64,000 nucleotides of DNA from Bacteroidales bacterium. GTDB lineage: Bacteria; Bacteroidota; Bacteroidia; Bacteroidales; UBA932. The position numbers and the translations under genes were made by a program. How positions within the stretch are numbered: the first letter of the stretch is position 1; the number at the start of each line of letters is the position of its first letter. Positions 52,654 through 63,089 of the stretch are shown here, piece after piece. The notes under the pieces are model-generated. The model was not told the DNA's origin. It saw only the letters and a list, made by a program, of their open reading frames with translations, and did not search any database. The stretch is taken from NCBI GenBank assembly GCA_016290835.1, contig JAEEVG010000007.1, forward strand, positions 1-64,000, given 5' to 3'.

Positions 52654-53250
52654 ATGAGTGCAAATGATACATACAAAAGCATAGCAGAGCCAAGCGAGGG
52701 CCTCTTTCGCGACAATGGAAGCCGCTTCATCGCCAAGGCCTATCCGGTGGAGGACGAGGCCCGGGTCAAGGAGATCGTCGCCGCCCTGCGCAAGGAATAT
52801 CACGACGCCCGGCACCATTGCTATGCCTACCGCATCGGCCTGGACGGGTCCGCCTGGCGCGCCAGCGACGACGGCGAGCCCTCCGGCTCGGCCGGCCGGC
52901 CCATCCTGGGCCAGATCGACGCGGCGGGCCTGAGCGACGTGCTCGTGGTGGTGGTCCGCTATTTCGGCGGCATCAAACTCGGCATCCCGGGCCTGATCCG
53001 GGCCTACAAGACCTCCACCGCCGACGCGCTCTCGCACGCGTGCGTTGTGGATAAGGTGGCGGGGCGATGGATCGCCCTGCGATTCTCTTACGAGAGCCTG
53101 CCCGCCGTGATGAAAGTGGTCAAGGACCTGGGCCTCCCGCAGCGGGGCCAGGACTTCGGGGCCGAATGCGGGATGGAGGTCCGCGTGCGCGCTTCGCTCG
53201 AAGCGGACTTTTTGGAACGTATCGAAAAAATAGGTATCTTTATCGTCTAA
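52654..53250 (+). CDS. YigZ/IMPACT family protein
   Basis: A 198-residue YigZ-type protein. The IMPACT domain (about 18-125) has FIAKAYPV, the conserved ARHHCYAYRIG, DDGEPSGSAGRPIL and VVVVRYFGGIKLG; the C-terminal ferredoxin-like YigZ domain follows. In bacteria these proteins are found in most genomes; a role in translation or stress regulation has been proposed, but the biochemical activity is not settled. Spacing of 18 bp to serC suggests a shared transcript. Confidence 0.92.
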   Translation: MSANDTYKSIAEPSEGLFRDNGSRFIAKAYPVEDEARVKEIVAALRKEYHDARHHCYAYRIGLDGSAWRASDDGEPSGSAGRPILGQIDAAGLSDVLVVVVRYFGGIKLGIPGLIRAYKTSTADALSHACVVDKVAGRWIALRFSYESLPAVMKVVKDLGLPQRGQDFGAECGMEVRVRASLEADFLERIEKIGIFIV

Positions 53251-53268
53251 AACCATACTGACAAAACA

Positions 53269-54342
53269 ATGGGCAAGAAACACATTTTCAACGCCGGGCC
53301 GTGCCTGCTGCCGCAGGTGGCCATCGACAACGCCATCGAGGCCCTCAAAGATTTCAAGGGCACCGGCGTTTCCCTGATTTCCATTTCCCACCGCACCAAG
53401 GGCTGGGATGAAGTGATGGACGAGTGCCGCGCACTCTGGAAGGAACTGCTCCACATCCCGGAGGGCTACGAAGTGGTCTTCCTGGGCGGCGGCGCCTCCC
53501 TCGGGTTCCTTTACGTGGCGATGAACTACCTCGAGAACAAGGCGGGGTACCTGGAGACCGGTGTCTGGGCCAAGAAGGCCCTCAAGGAGGCCAAGGGCCT
53601 GGGCAATGCCTTCGCCGTGGCCAGTTCCGCCGACAAGAACTATTGCTACATCCCGAAAGGATATGAGATCCCGGCCGATCTCGACTATTTCCATATCACG
53701 ACCAACAACACCATCTACGGCACGGAGATCCGCGAGGATATCGACTGCCCCGTTCCCCTGATCGCGGATATGTCTTCGGACATCCTGTCCCGTCCCGTGG
53801 ACGTGAGCAAGTACGCCCTGATCTATGGCGGCGCCCAGAAGAATGCCGGTCCTGCCGGCGTGGCCTTCGCTATCATCAAGACGGACAGCCTGGGCAAGGT
53901 CAGCCGCTATCTGCCGACGATGCTCGACTACCGCACCCATATCGACAAGCTCTCGATGTTCAACACCCCGCCGGTCTTCTCCATCTTCGTGATGAACGAG
54001 ACCCTCAAGTGGCTCAAGGGCATCGGCGGCGTCGAGGCCATCCACAAGATCAACGTCAAGAAGGCCGAGACCCTCTATGCGGAGATCGACCGCAATCCGC
54101 TCTTTGTCGGCACCGCCGCCAAGGAGGACCGCTCCATCATGAACATCTGCTTCGTGATGGCTCCGGGCCACGAGGATCTGCAGGACGAGTTCCTGAAGTT
54201 CGCGGTCGCCCGGGACATCGTGGGCATCAAGGGTCACCGTTCGGTGGGCGGCTTCCGCGCCTCCACCTACAACGCCTGCACCCAGGAGGATGTCGAGGCC
54301 CTCGTGGCCGCGATGCAGGATTTCGAGAAACTCCATGTCTAG
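53269..54342 (+). CDS. serC: Phosphoserine aminotransferase
   Basis: A 357-residue PLP enzyme converting 3-phosphohydroxypyruvate and glutamate to phosphoserine. Seen: [14 protein letters not shown] at the N terminus, [13 protein letters not shown], the phosphate-binding GGGASLGF (about 74-81), [13 protein letters not shown] with the PLP-contacting Asp and [13 protein letters not shown] with the Schiff-base Lys (about residue 202). [14 protein letters not shown] near the end binds the substrate. It overlaps the possible start of serA and forms a serine operon with it. Confidence 0.97.
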   Translation: MGKKHIFNAGPCLLPQVAIDNAIEALKDFKGTGVSLISISHRTKGWDEVMDECRALWKELLHIPEGYEVVFLGGGASLGFLYVAMNYLENKAGYLETGVWAKKALKEAKGLGNAFAVASSADKNYCYIPKGYEIPADLDYFHITTNNTIYGTEIREDIDCPVPLIADMSSDILSRPVDVSKYALIYGGAQKNAGPAGVAFAIIKTDSLGKVSRYLPTMLDYRTHIDKLSMFNTPPVFSIFVMNETLKWLKGIGGVEAIHKINVKKAETLYAEIDRNPLFVGTAAKEDRSIMNICFVMAPGHEDLQDEFLKFAVARDIVGIKGHRSVGGFRASTYNACTQEDVEALVAAMQDFEKLHV

Positions 54343-54349
54343 CCGCGCC

Positions 54350-55270
54350 ATGAAAGTCCTTGTCGCCACCCAGAAGCCCTTTGCGGCCGCAGCGGTCGCG
54401 GGCATCCGCCAGATTGTGGAGGACGCGGGCTACGAGCTCGCCCTGCTGGAGAAATACGCCGGCCAGGCCGACCTGGTCGCCGCCGTCGCCGACGCCGATG
54501 CGCTGATCGTCCGTTCGGACAAGGTCACCGCGGAGGTGGTCGCCGCCGCTCCGAAACTCAAGATCGTCGTGCGCGCCGGCGCGGGCTTTGACAACCTCGA
54601 CCTGCCCGCCTGCACCGCACACGGGGTCGTCGCGATGAACACCCCGGGCCAGAACGCCAATGCCGTGGCCGAGCTGGCCATCGCGATGATGATCTTCATG
54701 GCCCGTACGCAGTTCACCCCGGCTACGGGCTCGGAAGTCCAGGGCAAGACCCTGGGCATCCAGGCTTTCGGCAACGTGGGCCGTCTGGTCGGACAGAAGG
54801 CCGCGGCCCTCGGGATGAAGGTCAAGGCGCTCGATCCTTTCCTCACGCCGGAACAGATCCGCGCCGGCGGCGCCGAACCCGTCGAGTCCCTCGACGCGCT
54901 CTACGCCGGCAGCGACTACCTGAGCCTGCATATCCCCGCCACGCCGCAGACCGTCGGCAGCATCGGCTATGACTTGATGATGAAGATGCCGAAGGGCGCC
55001 ACGCTCGTCAATACCGCCCGCAAGGAGGTGATCGACGAGGCGGGCCTGGCGAAGGCCCTCGCCGAGCGCCCGGACCTCAAGTATGTCACCGACGTGGCCC
55101 CGGACAATCTCGCCGCCCTGCAGGAGCAGTTCGGCCTGCGCGTCTTCGCCACGCCCAAGAAGATGGGTGCCCAGACGGCCGAGGCCAACGTGAACGCCGG
55201 TCTCGCCGCCGCGCGCCAGATCGTCGCTTTCTTCAAAGACGGTTGCACCAAGTTCCAGCTGAATAAATAA
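54350..55270 (+). CDS. serA: D-3-phosphoglycerate dehydrogenase, short form without ACT domain
   Basis: A 306-residue NAD-dependent dehydrogenase catalysing the first step of serine synthesis. It has only the substrate and nucleotide domains. Seen: RAGAGFDNLDLPA, GIQAFGNVGRLVGQKAAALG (dinucleotide fold) and catalytic Arg224 in VNTARKEVIDE. The usual catalytic Glu motif DVFE is DVAPD here, and the catalytic His position (TPHxGA) is Lys270 in TPKKMGAQT. A Lys at this place is known in Entamoeba histolytica PGDH and, as far as I recall, in Bacteroidota relatives. Start: MKVLVAT (ATG 54350); MSSRA upstream is possible. A terminator follows. Confidence 0.93.
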   Translation: MKVLVATQKPFAAAAVAGIRQIVEDAGYELALLEKYAGQADLVAAVADADALIVRSDKVTAEVVAAAPKLKIVVRAGAGFDNLDLPACTAHGVVAMNTPGQNANAVAELAIAMMIFMARTQFTPATGSEVQGKTLGIQAFGNVGRLVGQKAAALGMKVKALDPFLTPEQIRAGGAEPVESLDALYAGSDYLSLHIPATPQTVGSIGYDLMMKMPKGATLVNTARKEVIDEAGLAKALAERPDLKYVTDVAPDNLAALQEQFGLRVFATPKKMGAQTAEANVNAGLAAARQIVAFFKDGCTKFQLNK

Positions 55271-55276
55271 CTGGCT

Positions 55277-55405
55277 GGTGCCGGCAGGCTCACCCCGGCA
55301 AACCTTCCGCTTCGCTCCATCCCTCCCACCGCTTCGCGGCGGGCCCCTCCCGTTCACGAGACCACGGGCGGCCACGGGTTGGCCGGGGTGAGCCTGCCGG
55401 ACACC
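55277..55405. repeat. Inverted-repeat element, copy 2, downstream of serA
   Basis: The ends are inverted repeats: CCGGCAGGCTCACCCCGGC and its complement 80 bp apart, extendable to about 27 bp with single-base differences (GGTG(T)CCGG...). The interior, read on the minus strand, shares the core with copy 1 (GTGGCCGCCCGTGG, CTCGTGAACGGGAGGGGCCC, GGGAGGGA, GCGAAGCG). Length about 120-129 bp. No ORF of its own. Confidence 0.85.
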
Positions 55406-55418
55406 CGGCAAATGATTG

Positions 55419-55460
55419 AGCTCCGTGAGCAGTTTTTTGCTCGCGGGGCTTTTTGTTTTT
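55419..55460 (+). terminator. Intrinsic terminator of the serC-serA operon
   Basis: A 13-bp stem AGCTCCGTGAGCA/TGCTCGCGGGGCT (two G-U pairs) with a 6-base loop, followed by TTTTGTTTTT. It sits just past repeat copy 2 and before the DUF1015 gene. Confidence 0.85.
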
Positions 55461-55517
55461 ATGGGATATATTGTTATTTGATTTTGATTTGTTGCAAAAA
55501 ATCAGTATCTTCGGATA

Positions 55518-55525
55518 TAGATTTG
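55518..55525 (+). promoter_or_regulatory. -7 box of the DUF1015 gene (leaderless type)
   Basis: TAGATTTG matches TAnnTTTG and ends 8 nt before the ATG at 55534. TTG at 55492-55494 is 23 bp upstream, slightly longer than usual. Confidence 0.55.
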
Positions 55526-55533
55526 TTTGTATT

Positions 55534-56796
55534 ATGGTACGCGTGAAACCTTTTGCGGCCCTGCGGCCGCCCAAAGACATCGTGACGGAGGTGGCGGCGC
55601 CGCCTTACGATGTCCTGAACTCTGAAGAGGCCCGGAAGATGGCCGGGGAGAAGTCCCTGCTTCACATCACCAAACCCGAGATCGACTTTGACCCGATCGC
55701 CGGGGAACACGAGCAGCGCAGCTACGACCGCGCCGTAGAGAATTTCAAGACCTGGCAGCGGAACGGCTGGCTCGTCCGCGAGGATAAGGAGAAATATTAT
55801 GTCTATGCGCAGACCATGGGCCGCCGCACGCAGTACGGCATCGTGCTCTGCGCCCACACCGATGACTATGCGGCCGGCATCATCAAGAAGCACGAGCTGA
55901 CGCGCAAGGACAAGGAGGACGACCGCATGATCCACGTCCGTATCCAGAACGCCAACATCGAGCCCGTCTTCTTCGCCTTCAAGGATAATGCGGAGCTCGG
56001 CGCGATCATCGCGAAGACCGCCGCCGGCGCACCCGAATACAGATTCGTCGACGAGAACAAATTCACCCACACCTTCTGGGTGATCGACGATGATGCCGTC
56101 AATGCGCGCATCACGGAGATTTTCACCAAGGACGTGGACGCCTTCTATGTGGCCGACGGGCACCACCGCACGGCCGCCGCCGCACGCGTGGGCGCGGAGA
56201 AGCGGGCGAACAACCCGGCCCATACCGGCGACGAGGAGTACAACTTCTTCATGGCCGTCTGCTTCCCCGAGAGCCAGCTCGCCATCATCGACTACAACCG
56301 GGTGGTGAGGGACCTGAACGGCCTCACGCCGGAAGCCTTCCTGAAGGCCCTGGAGGGGGACTTCGAAGTGAGCCTCGCCACCAAGCCGCGCTGCGGCCGT
56401 CCGGCGAAGCCTTTCGCCCCGACGCAGCTGCACAATTTCTCGATGTACCTCGGCGACAAGTGGTACAGCCTGACTGCGAAGCCGGGCCGTTACGACGACG
56501 CTGACCCGATCGGGGTACTGGATGTCACCATCCTGTCGAATCTCGTGCTGGACAAGCTCCTCGGCATCAAGGATCTCCGCACGGACAAGCGCATCGACTT
56601 CGTCGGCGGCATCCGCGGGCTCGGCGAGCTCGCCCGCCGTGTGGACAGCGGCGAGATGGCCGTGGCCTTCGCCCTGTATCCGGTCAGCATGCAGCAACTC
56701 ATCAACATTGCGGACACGGGCAACATCATGCCGCCCAAGACGACGTGGTTCGAGCCCAAGCTCCGCTCCGGATTGGCCATTCACACCTTAGACTGA
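55534..56796 (+). CDS. DUF1015 family protein
   Basis: A 420-residue soluble protein of the DUF1015 family, which is widespread and sits next to serine-synthesis genes in many bacteria, as it does here. Seen: the start MVRVKPFAALRPPKDIVTEVAAPPYDVL, the GHHRTAAA motif (ADGHHRTAAAAR, about residues 207-218) and RTQYGIVLC. The His-His-Arg cluster looks like an active site, but no reaction has been proven. A role in serine or cofactor metabolism is suggested only by context. Start: ATG 55534 after a promoter box; the open frame extends upstream into the terminator. Confidence 0.9.
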   Translation: MVRVKPFAALRPPKDIVTEVAAPPYDVLNSEEARKMAGEKSLLHITKPEIDFDPIAGEHEQRSYDRAVENFKTWQRNGWLVREDKEKYYVYAQTMGRRTQYGIVLCAHTDDYAAGIIKKHELTRKDKEDDRMIHVRIQNANIEPVFFAFKDNAELGAIIAKTAAGAPEYRFVDENKFTHTFWVIDDDAVNARITEIFTKDVDAFYVADGHHRTAAAARVGAEKRANNPAHTGDEEYNFFMAVCFPESQLAIIDYNRVVRDLNGLTPEAFLKALEGDFEVSLATKPRCGRPAKPFAPTQLHNFSMYLGDKWYSLTAKPGRYDDADPIGVLDVTILSNLVLDKLLGIKDLRTDKRIDFVGGIRGLGELARRVDSGEMAVAFALYPVSMQQLINIADTGNIMPPKTTWFEPKLRSGLAIHTLD

Positions 56797-56805
56797 CCCT
56801 GCCCC

Positions 56806-59022
56806 ATGACACCGGACCCGGCACAGATCCGCAAGACGCTCAAGGAGTTCTTCGGCTACGACACCTTCAAGACGGACCAGGAACAAATCATCCACCACCT
56901 GATCGGAGGGGGTGATGCCTTTGTTTTGATGCCCACGGGTGGCGGCAAGTCCTTGTGCTATCAGCTGCCGGCCCTGGTGATGGAGGGGACCGCAATCATC
57001 ATCTCCCCGCTGATCGCCCTGATGAAGAACCAGGTCGACCTGCTGCGCGGCTTTGTCTCCGGCTCCGGGAGCATCGCCCATTTCCTGAACTCTTCGCTCT
57101 CGCGCCAGCAGATCGAGGAAGTCCGGGAGGACCTGCTCGCCGGCAAGACCAAACTCCTGTACGTGGCGCCGGAGTCCCTGACCAAGGAGGAGAACATCCA
57201 GCTCCTGCGGGAGGTCAAGATCTCCTTCTACGCCGTGGACGAGGCCCATTGCATCTCCGAATGGGGCCACGATTTCCGGCCGGAATACCGCCGCATCCGC
57301 GCCCTCGTGGAGCAGATCGGCCGCGCGCCGATCATCGCCCTGACCGCCACGGCCACGCCCAAGGTCCAGAGCGACATCCTCAAAAACCTCGGCATCCCGG
57401 ACGCCGCCGTGTTCAAATCCTCCTTCAACCGCCCCAATCTCTTCTATGAGATCCGCGACAAGGTGGACCCGGAGAAGGACCTCATCAAGTTCATCCGCCA
57501 GAACGCCGGCAAGTCCGGCATCATCTATTGCCTGAGCCGCAAGAAAGTCGAGGAGATGGCCGAACTGCTCTGCATCAACGGCATCAAAGCCCTGCCGTAC
57601 CACGCGGGCCTGGACGCCAAGGTGCGCGCCGAGAACCAGGATCGCTTCCTGATGGAGGAGGTACAGGTGATCGTGGCCACGATCGCGTTCGGGATGGGCA
57701 TCGACAAGCCGGATATCCGCTTCGTGATCCACTACGACATCCCCAAGAGTATCGAAAGCTACTACCAGGAGACGGGACGCGCCGGCCGGGACGGCCAGGA
57801 GGGCCTCTGCGTGGCCTACTACAGCTACAAGGATATCCAGAAGCTGGAGAAATTCATGCAGGGCAAGCCCATCGCCGAGCAGGAGATCAGCCGCCAGCTG
57901 CTCTCCGAGGTGCTCGCCTATGCGGAGTCCAGCCAGTGCCGCCGCAAACTCCTGCTCAACTATTTCGGCGAAGACTACACCGAGGAGAACTGCGGTTGCT
58001 GCGACAACTGCATCCACCCCAAGCCCACCTTCGACGGCCGGAACGAGATGCAGCTGGTGATCCGCCTCGTGGAGGCGCTGCCCGAACATTTCAAGTTGGA
58101 CCACCTGGCCAACATCCTCGCCGGGGTGTCCAATTCGCTGATCAAATCCTACAAGCACGACCAGCTCCCGTTCTTCGGAGCCGGCAAGAGCCACTCCGAC
58201 AAATTCTGGTGCACCGTGATCCACCAGGGGCTGATCGCCCACCTGCTGGTCAAGGAGATCGAGACCTACGGCCTGATCCACGTCACGGACCTGGGCCACC
58301 GTTTCGCGGAAGATCCCTGGGAGCTCCGCCTGGTGGAGGACCGTGTGTTCGCCGGCGGAGGCGATGATGACGAGGAGGACGAAGAGGCCGCGGCGGCCGC
58401 CGTGGCGATGAAGGCCGGCGGCGGTGCGGGCGATCCCGTACTGCTAGCCATGCTCAAGGACCTGCGCAAGGACCTCGCCCGCCGGCTCAAACTCCAGCCC
58501 TGGATCATCTTCGGCGATCCGGCCCTGGAGGATATGTCCATCCTCTATCCGGAGACCTATGACGAACTCAAGAACTGCCAGGGCGTGGGCGAAGGCAAGG
58601 CCCGCAAGTTCGGCGGCGAGTTCATCAAGTTGATCCAGAAATACGTCGAGGAGAACGAGATCGAGCGCCCGGATGACTTCGTGGTCAAGTCCACGCCCAA
58701 CAAGTCGGCGGCCAAGGTGGCGATCATCCAGAGCATCGACCGCCGCCTCTCGCTCGAGGACATCGCGCACGCCCGCTCCCTGGAGATGGACGAGCTGTTG
58801 AGCGAGATCGAGGCCATCGTCTCCAGTGGGACCAAGCTCAACCTGGATTACTATATCGAAGAGAACCTGGACGAAGATATCGTGGAGGATATCTATCGCT
58901 ACTTCAAGGAAGAAGCGACCTCCGATGATGTCCAGGCGGCCATCGACGCCCTCGGGCCGGACTATTACGAGAACGAAGTCCGCCTCGTCCGGCTGAAGTT
59001 CTTATGTGAGATCGCGTCGTGA
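56806..59022 (+). CDS. recQ: ATP-dependent DNA helicase RecQ
   Basis: A 738-residue 3'-5' helicase. Seen: Walker A MPTGGGKSLCYQLPA (42-56), DEAH-type DEAHCISEWGHDFRPEYR, motif VI YYQETGRAGRDG, the zinc ribbon CRRKLLLNYFGE...CGCCDNC, a winged-helix (RQC) region and an HRDC domain (about 550-625, PALEDMSILYPETYDELKNC in part). An acidic, Ala-rich linker (about 515-545) precedes HRDC. The C-terminal 100 residues are an extra helical region seen in Bacteroidota RecQ. It overlaps dnaG by 4 bp and would interact with the SSB tip. Confidence 0.96.
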   Translation: MTPDPAQIRKTLKEFFGYDTFKTDQEQIIHHLIGGGDAFVLMPTGGGKSLCYQLPALVMEGTAIIISPLIALMKNQVDLLRGFVSGSGSIAHFLNSSLSRQQIEEVREDLLAGKTKLLYVAPESLTKEENIQLLREVKISFYAVDEAHCISEWGHDFRPEYRRIRALVEQIGRAPIIALTATATPKVQSDILKNLGIPDAAVFKSSFNRPNLFYEIRDKVDPEKDLIKFIRQNAGKSGIIYCLSRKKVEEMAELLCINGIKALPYHAGLDAKVRAENQDRFLMEEVQVIVATIAFGMGIDKPDIRFVIHYDIPKSIESYYQETGRAGRDGQEGLCVAYYSYKDIQKLEKFMQGKPIAEQEISRQLLSEVLAYAESSQCRRKLLLNYFGEDYTEENCGCCDNCIHPKPTFDGRNEMQLVIRLVEALPEHFKLDHLANILAGVSNSLIKSYKHDQLPFFGAGKSHSDKFWCTVIHQGLIAHLLVKEIETYGLIHVTDLGHRFAEDPWELRLVEDRVFAGGGDDDEEDEEAAAAAVAMKAGGGAGDPVLLAMLKDLRKDLARRLKLQPWIIFGDPALEDMSILYPETYDELKNCQGVGEGKARKFGGEFIKLIQKYVEENEIERPDDFVVKSTPNKSAAKVAIIQSIDRRLSLEDIAHARSLEMDELLSEIEAIVSSGTKLNLDYYIEENLDEDIVEDIYRYFKEEATSDDVQAAIDALGPDYYENEVRLVRLKFLCEIAS

Positions 59023-61022
59023 TACCCCAGGAGACCGTCAATCTGATTCTGGACACCGCCCAGATCGTGGATGTGGTGAGCGATTACGTGACGCTGAAGC
59101 GTCGCGGGGCCAATTTCGTGGCCTGCTGCCCCTTCCACAACGAGAAGACGCCCTCCTTCTATGTCTCGCCCTCCAAGGGCATCTACAAATGCTTCGGCTG
59201 CGGCAAGGCCGGCACGGCCGTGGGCTTCGTGATGGAGCAGGAGCACTGCTCCTACGTGGAGGCCCTGCGCTACTTGGCCCGCAAATACCACATCGAGATC
59301 GTGGAGGAGCAGGAGAGCGCCGAGGAGATCGCGCGGCGGCAGCGGGGCGAGAGCCTGCTGCTCGTCTCGGACTTTGCCCGGAAGTTCTTCTCCGACCAGC
59401 TGAAGGCGGGGGAGGGACGCAACATCGGCTATGCCTATTACCGCGCCCGCGGCATCGAGGACGCGACCATCGAGAAATGGGGCCTGGGCTGGGCGCCTGC
59501 CGCCCGGACGGGCCTGGTGGACGCCGCCCGCGCCGCCGGCTACAAGGATGAGTACCTGCTGGGCGCCGGCCTGGCCGTGCAGAACGAGGACGGCTCCCTG
59601 TCTGACAAGTTCCGCGAGCGGGTGATGTTCCCGATCCACTCCGTGAGCGGGCGCGTGATCGCTTTCAGCGGCCGCACCCTCAAGGCGGACAACCCCGCCA
59701 AATATGTCAATTCCCCGGAGACGGAGATCTATATCAAGAGCCGCAACCTGCTGGGTATCTATTTCGCCAAGGCCGAGATTGCCCGGGAGGACCGCTGCAT
59801 CCTGGTGGAGGGCAACGTGGACGTGGTGATGATGCACCAGCTCGGGATCACCAACGTGGTGGCCTCCTGCGGTACTTCTCTGACCGTGGAACAGGTGCGC
59901 TTGATCAAGAAGTTCACGGAGAACATCACCATCATGTACGACGGGGACTCCGCCGGCATCCACGCAGCCCTGCGGGGCATCCCGATGGTGCTTGCCGAGG
60001 GGATGAACGTGCACGTGGTCCTGCTGCCCGACGGGGACGACCCCGATTCCTTCTCCCGCAAGCATTCCCGGGATGAGGTGCGCGCCTTCATCGCGGCGAA
60101 CGAGAAGGATTTCGTGCTCTTCAAGACCGGCCTGCTGCTCAACGAGGCCGCCGGGGATCCGCTGAAAAAGGCGGGCCTGATCAACGACATCGCCGACACG
60201 ATCGCCCAGATTCCCGACCCGGTCAAACGTTCTACTTACGCAGAGGCCACGGCCCGGCAGTTCGGCATCGAGGAGTCCATCATCTACCACCGCATCACCC
60301 GCACGCGGCGCCAGATCCAGGACGAGGCCGCCCGGGCGGCGGAGCGCGAGCAGCGCCGCCGTCAGAACGGCCTGCAGCCCAATGCCTACGAGACGGTCAC
60401 GGGCGATCTCGCCCCCGTTCCCGAGCCTCCGCAGGCGGCCCAATGGGTAGAAGAGAACCGCACCCTGGCCCCCTCGGAGCGGGATTTGCTCTATTTCCTG
60501 CTGCGCTTCGGCTGCGACGAACTGGATTTCGAGAGCGACTCGGACTACTATAGCGGCAGCGAGTTGGACAAGCCCAGCGTAGCCGATTTCATCCGCGCCG
60601 CCTTCAGCGACGGCACCCGGATGGCCAACAGTGCCTACGCCGCCGTCTATGATGCCTATATGGCCCTCTACGACGAGGGCGCCGGCCAGCCGGAGATCAT
60701 CAAACGACTGCTGGACGCCGAGGACCGCCGCGTGGCCGGCATCGTCGCCGAACTGTCCACGGACAAATACCGCCTGACCGTGCAGGCCTTCGAAAATGCG
60801 TTGACCACCAAGGCTTCCTGGCTGGTCACGCAGGTCCCGCGCGCCATCCTGGGCTATGCCGAGCGGCGCATGCAGGACCGCTATGACGCCCTGCGGCGCA
60901 GCCTGAACGAAGTCACCGGCGAGGTGGAGCAGGCCGCCATCCTCCAGGAGATGATCAAGGTCCAGACCGCCCAGCGCCGGATCCGCCAGAAAATGGGAAG
61001 AGAAAAAACAAAAACAAAATAA
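59019..61022 (+). CDS. dnaG: DNA primase
   Basis: A 667-residue DnaG that makes RNA primers at the replication fork. The start is GTG at 59019, part of a GTGA overlap with the recQ stop; no ATG is available. Seen: the CHC2 zinc finger (Cys37, His40, Cys58, Cys61; [12 protein letters not shown]), [11 protein letters not shown], and the TOPRIM domain with [10 protein letters not shown] and [11 protein letters not shown]. The C-terminal part (about 470-667) should bind the DnaB helicase. The stop overlaps the metG start (TAATG). Confidence 0.97.
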   Translation: MIPQETVNLILDTAQIVDVVSDYVTLKRRGANFVACCPFHNEKTPSFYVSPSKGIYKCFGCGKAGTAVGFVMEQEHCSYVEALRYLARKYHIEIVEEQESAEEIARRQRGESLLLVSDFARKFFSDQLKAGEGRNIGYAYYRARGIEDATIEKWGLGWAPAARTGLVDAARAAGYKDEYLLGAGLAVQNEDGSLSDKFRERVMFPIHSVSGRVIAFSGRTLKADNPAKYVNSPETEIYIKSRNLLGIYFAKAEIAREDRCILVEGNVDVVMMHQLGITNVVASCGTSLTVEQVRLIKKFTENITIMYDGDSAGIHAALRGIPMVLAEGMNVHVVLLPDGDDPDSFSRKHSRDEVRAFIAANEKDFVLFKTGLLLNEAAGDPLKKAGLINDIADTIAQIPDPVKRSTYAEATARQFGIEESIIYHRITRTRRQIQDEAARAAEREQRRRQNGLQPNAYETVTGDLAPVPEPPQAAQWVEENRTLAPSERDLLYFLLRFGCDELDFESDSDYYSGSELDKPSVADFIRAAFSDGTRMANSAYAAVYDAYMALYDEGAGQPEIIKRLLDAEDRRVAGIVAELSTDKYRLTVQAFENALTTKASWLVTQVPRAILGYAERRMQDRYDALRRSLNEVTGEVEQAAILQEMIKVQTAQRRIRQKMGREKTKTK

Positions 61023-63076
61023 TGGAGAAAGAATTCAAAAGAACCCTCGTGACCTGCGCACTCCCGTATGCCAACGGTCCGATCCACATCGGCCACCTGG
61101 CCGGCGTCTATGTTCCCGCCGATATCTATGTGCGCTATCTGCGCCTGCGCGGCCGGGAAGTCCTGTATGTGTGCGGATCCGATGAGCACGGCGTGCCGAT
61201 CACCATCAAAGCCCGCCAGCAAGGCTGCAGCCCGCAGGACATCGTGGACCGCTACCACGGCATCATCAAGGACTCCTTCGAAGGCCTGGGCATTCATTTC
61301 GATATCTACGGCCGCACTTCTTCCGAGGTGCATCACCGCAACGCCGCCGAGTTCTTCCGCAAACTCTATGACGAGGGCAAGTTCATCACCCGCGAGAGCG
61401 AGCAGTACTACGACCCCGAGGCGAAGCAGTTCCTGGCGGACCGCTACATCGTGGGCACCTGCCCCAAGTGCGGCAACGAAGGCGCCTACGGCGATCAATG
61501 CGAGAAATGCGGCAGCACCCTCAGCCCCGAGGAGCTGATCAACCCCAAGAGCAAGCTCAGCGGCGCCGCGCCCGTCAAGAAGAAGACCACCCACTGGTAC
61601 CTCCCGCTCCAGGACTACGAGCCCTGGCTGCGCGAATGGATTCTCGAGGGCCATCAGGAGTGGCGCACCAACGTCTACGGTCAGGTCAAGAGCTGGCTGG
61701 ACGGCGGCCTGCAGCCCCGCGCCGTCACCCGCGACCTCGATTGGGGCGTGCCCGTGCCCGTGGAGGGCGCCGAGGGCAAGGTCCTCTATGTCTGGTTCGA
61801 CGCCCCGATCGGCTACATCTCCAACACGCAGGAACTCCTGCCCGACAGCTGGGAGAAGTGGTGGAAGTCGCCCGAGACGCGCCTGGTGCACTTCATCGGC
61901 AAGGACAACATCGTCTTCCACTGCATCGTGTTCCCGGCGATGCTCAAGGCCTACGGCGACGGCTACATCCTCCCGGACAACGTTCCCGCCAACGAATTCC
62001 TCAACCTCGAGGGCGACAAGATTTCGACCTCGCGCGGCTGGGCGGTCTGGGCCCACGAGTATCTCCAGGACTTCCCGGGCAAGCAGGACGTGCTGCGCTA
62101 TGTGCTGACGGCCAACGCCCCGCAGACTTCCGACAACGATTTCAGCTGGAAGGACTTCCAGAGCCGCAACAACAGCGAGCTCGTGGCCGTCTTCGGGAAC
62201 TTCGTCAACCGGGCGATGGTCCTCACGCACAAGTATTTCGGAGGCAAGGTCCCGGTGTGCGGCAATCTCGAGGACGTGGACCGCGAGGCCCTTGCGCAGA
62301 TTCCGCAGTTGAAGGCCTCGATGGAGAAGAACCTCGAGGAATTCAAGTTCCGCGAGGCGCTCAAGGATGCGATGGGCATCGCCCGGGTGGGCAATAAGTA
62401 CATCTCCGATACCGAGCCCTGGAAGGTCGCCAAGACCGATCTGGCACGAACGGGAACGATCCTGAACATCTCCCTGCAGATCTGTGCGGACCTGGCCATC
62501 GCCTTCGAGCCTTTCACTCCTTTCGCTGCGCAGCGCCTGCGTACGATGCTTGGCTCCGCGCTCAACTGGGATGTACTCGGACGCCCCGTACTGCTGCCCG
62601 CCGGCCACCAGCTCGGCACCCCCGAACTGCTCTTCGCCAAGATCGAGGATGACGCCATCCAGGTTCAGCTGGACCGGCTCGCCCGCATCCGCGCAGAGCG
62701 TGAAGAGGCCGCCCGGGCCGAGGCCGCGCTCCAGGTGGAGCCCCAGAAAGAGGAGTGCAGCTTCGAGGAGTTCGAGAAGATGGACATCCGCACCGCCACG
62801 GTCCTCGAGGCGGAGCGCGTCCCCAAGACCGACAAGCTCCTCAAACTCACCATCGACACCGGCATCGACCGGCGCACCATCGTCTCCGGCATCGCCGCTT
62901 ACTACACGCCCGAGCAGATGGTGGGCAAGCAGATCTGCATCCTGGCGAATCTCAAGCCCCGCGTCATCCGCGGGATCGAGAGCCGCGGGATGATCCTGAT
63001 GGCCAAGCAGGGCGACGGCTCGATGCGCTTCATCACCCCGCAGGAAGCCGTCTGCAATGGCGCGATTGTTGGATAA
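61022..63076 (+). CDS. metG: Methionyl-tRNA synthetase
   Basis: A 684-residue synthetase charging initiator and elongator tRNA-Met. Seen: the HIGH motif as HIGH (22-25, in [10 protein letters not shown]), the zinc knuckle [18 protein letters not shown] (about 147-164), the KMSKS motif as KISTSRG (about 336-342) and the anticodon-binding helices. The C-terminal domain (about 580-684, [20 protein letters not shown], then SRGMILMA) is the EMAP II/Trbp111-like tRNA-binding domain, so the full-length dimeric form. 13 bp follow to the next gene. Confidence 0.98.
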   Translation: MEKEFKRTLVTCALPYANGPIHIGHLAGVYVPADIYVRYLRLRGREVLYVCGSDEHGVPITIKARQQGCSPQDIVDRYHGIIKDSFEGLGIHFDIYGRTSSEVHHRNAAEFFRKLYDEGKFITRESEQYYDPEAKQFLADRYIVGTCPKCGNEGAYGDQCEKCGSTLSPEELINPKSKLSGAAPVKKKTTHWYLPLQDYEPWLREWILEGHQEWRTNVYGQVKSWLDGGLQPRAVTRDLDWGVPVPVEGAEGKVLYVWFDAPIGYISNTQELLPDSWEKWWKSPETRLVHFIGKDNIVFHCIVFPAMLKAYGDGYILPDNVPANEFLNLEGDKISTSRGWAVWAHEYLQDFPGKQDVLRYVLTANAPQTSDNDFSWKDFQSRNNSELVAVFGNFVNRAMVLTHKYFGGKVPVCGNLEDVDREALAQIPQLKASMEKNLEEFKFREALKDAMGIARVGNKYISDTEPWKVAKTDLARTGTILNISLQICADLAIAFEPFTPFAAQRLRTMLGSALNWDVLGRPVLLPAGHQLGTPELLFAKIEDDAIQVQLDRLARIRAEREEAARAEAALQVEPQKEECSFEEFEKMDIRTATVLEAERVPKTDKLLKLTIDTGIDRRTIVSGIAAYYTPEQMVGKQICILANLKPRVIRGIESRGMILMAKQGDGSMRFITPQEAVCNGAIVG

Positions 63077-63089
63077 TAGCAGCTCCGTT

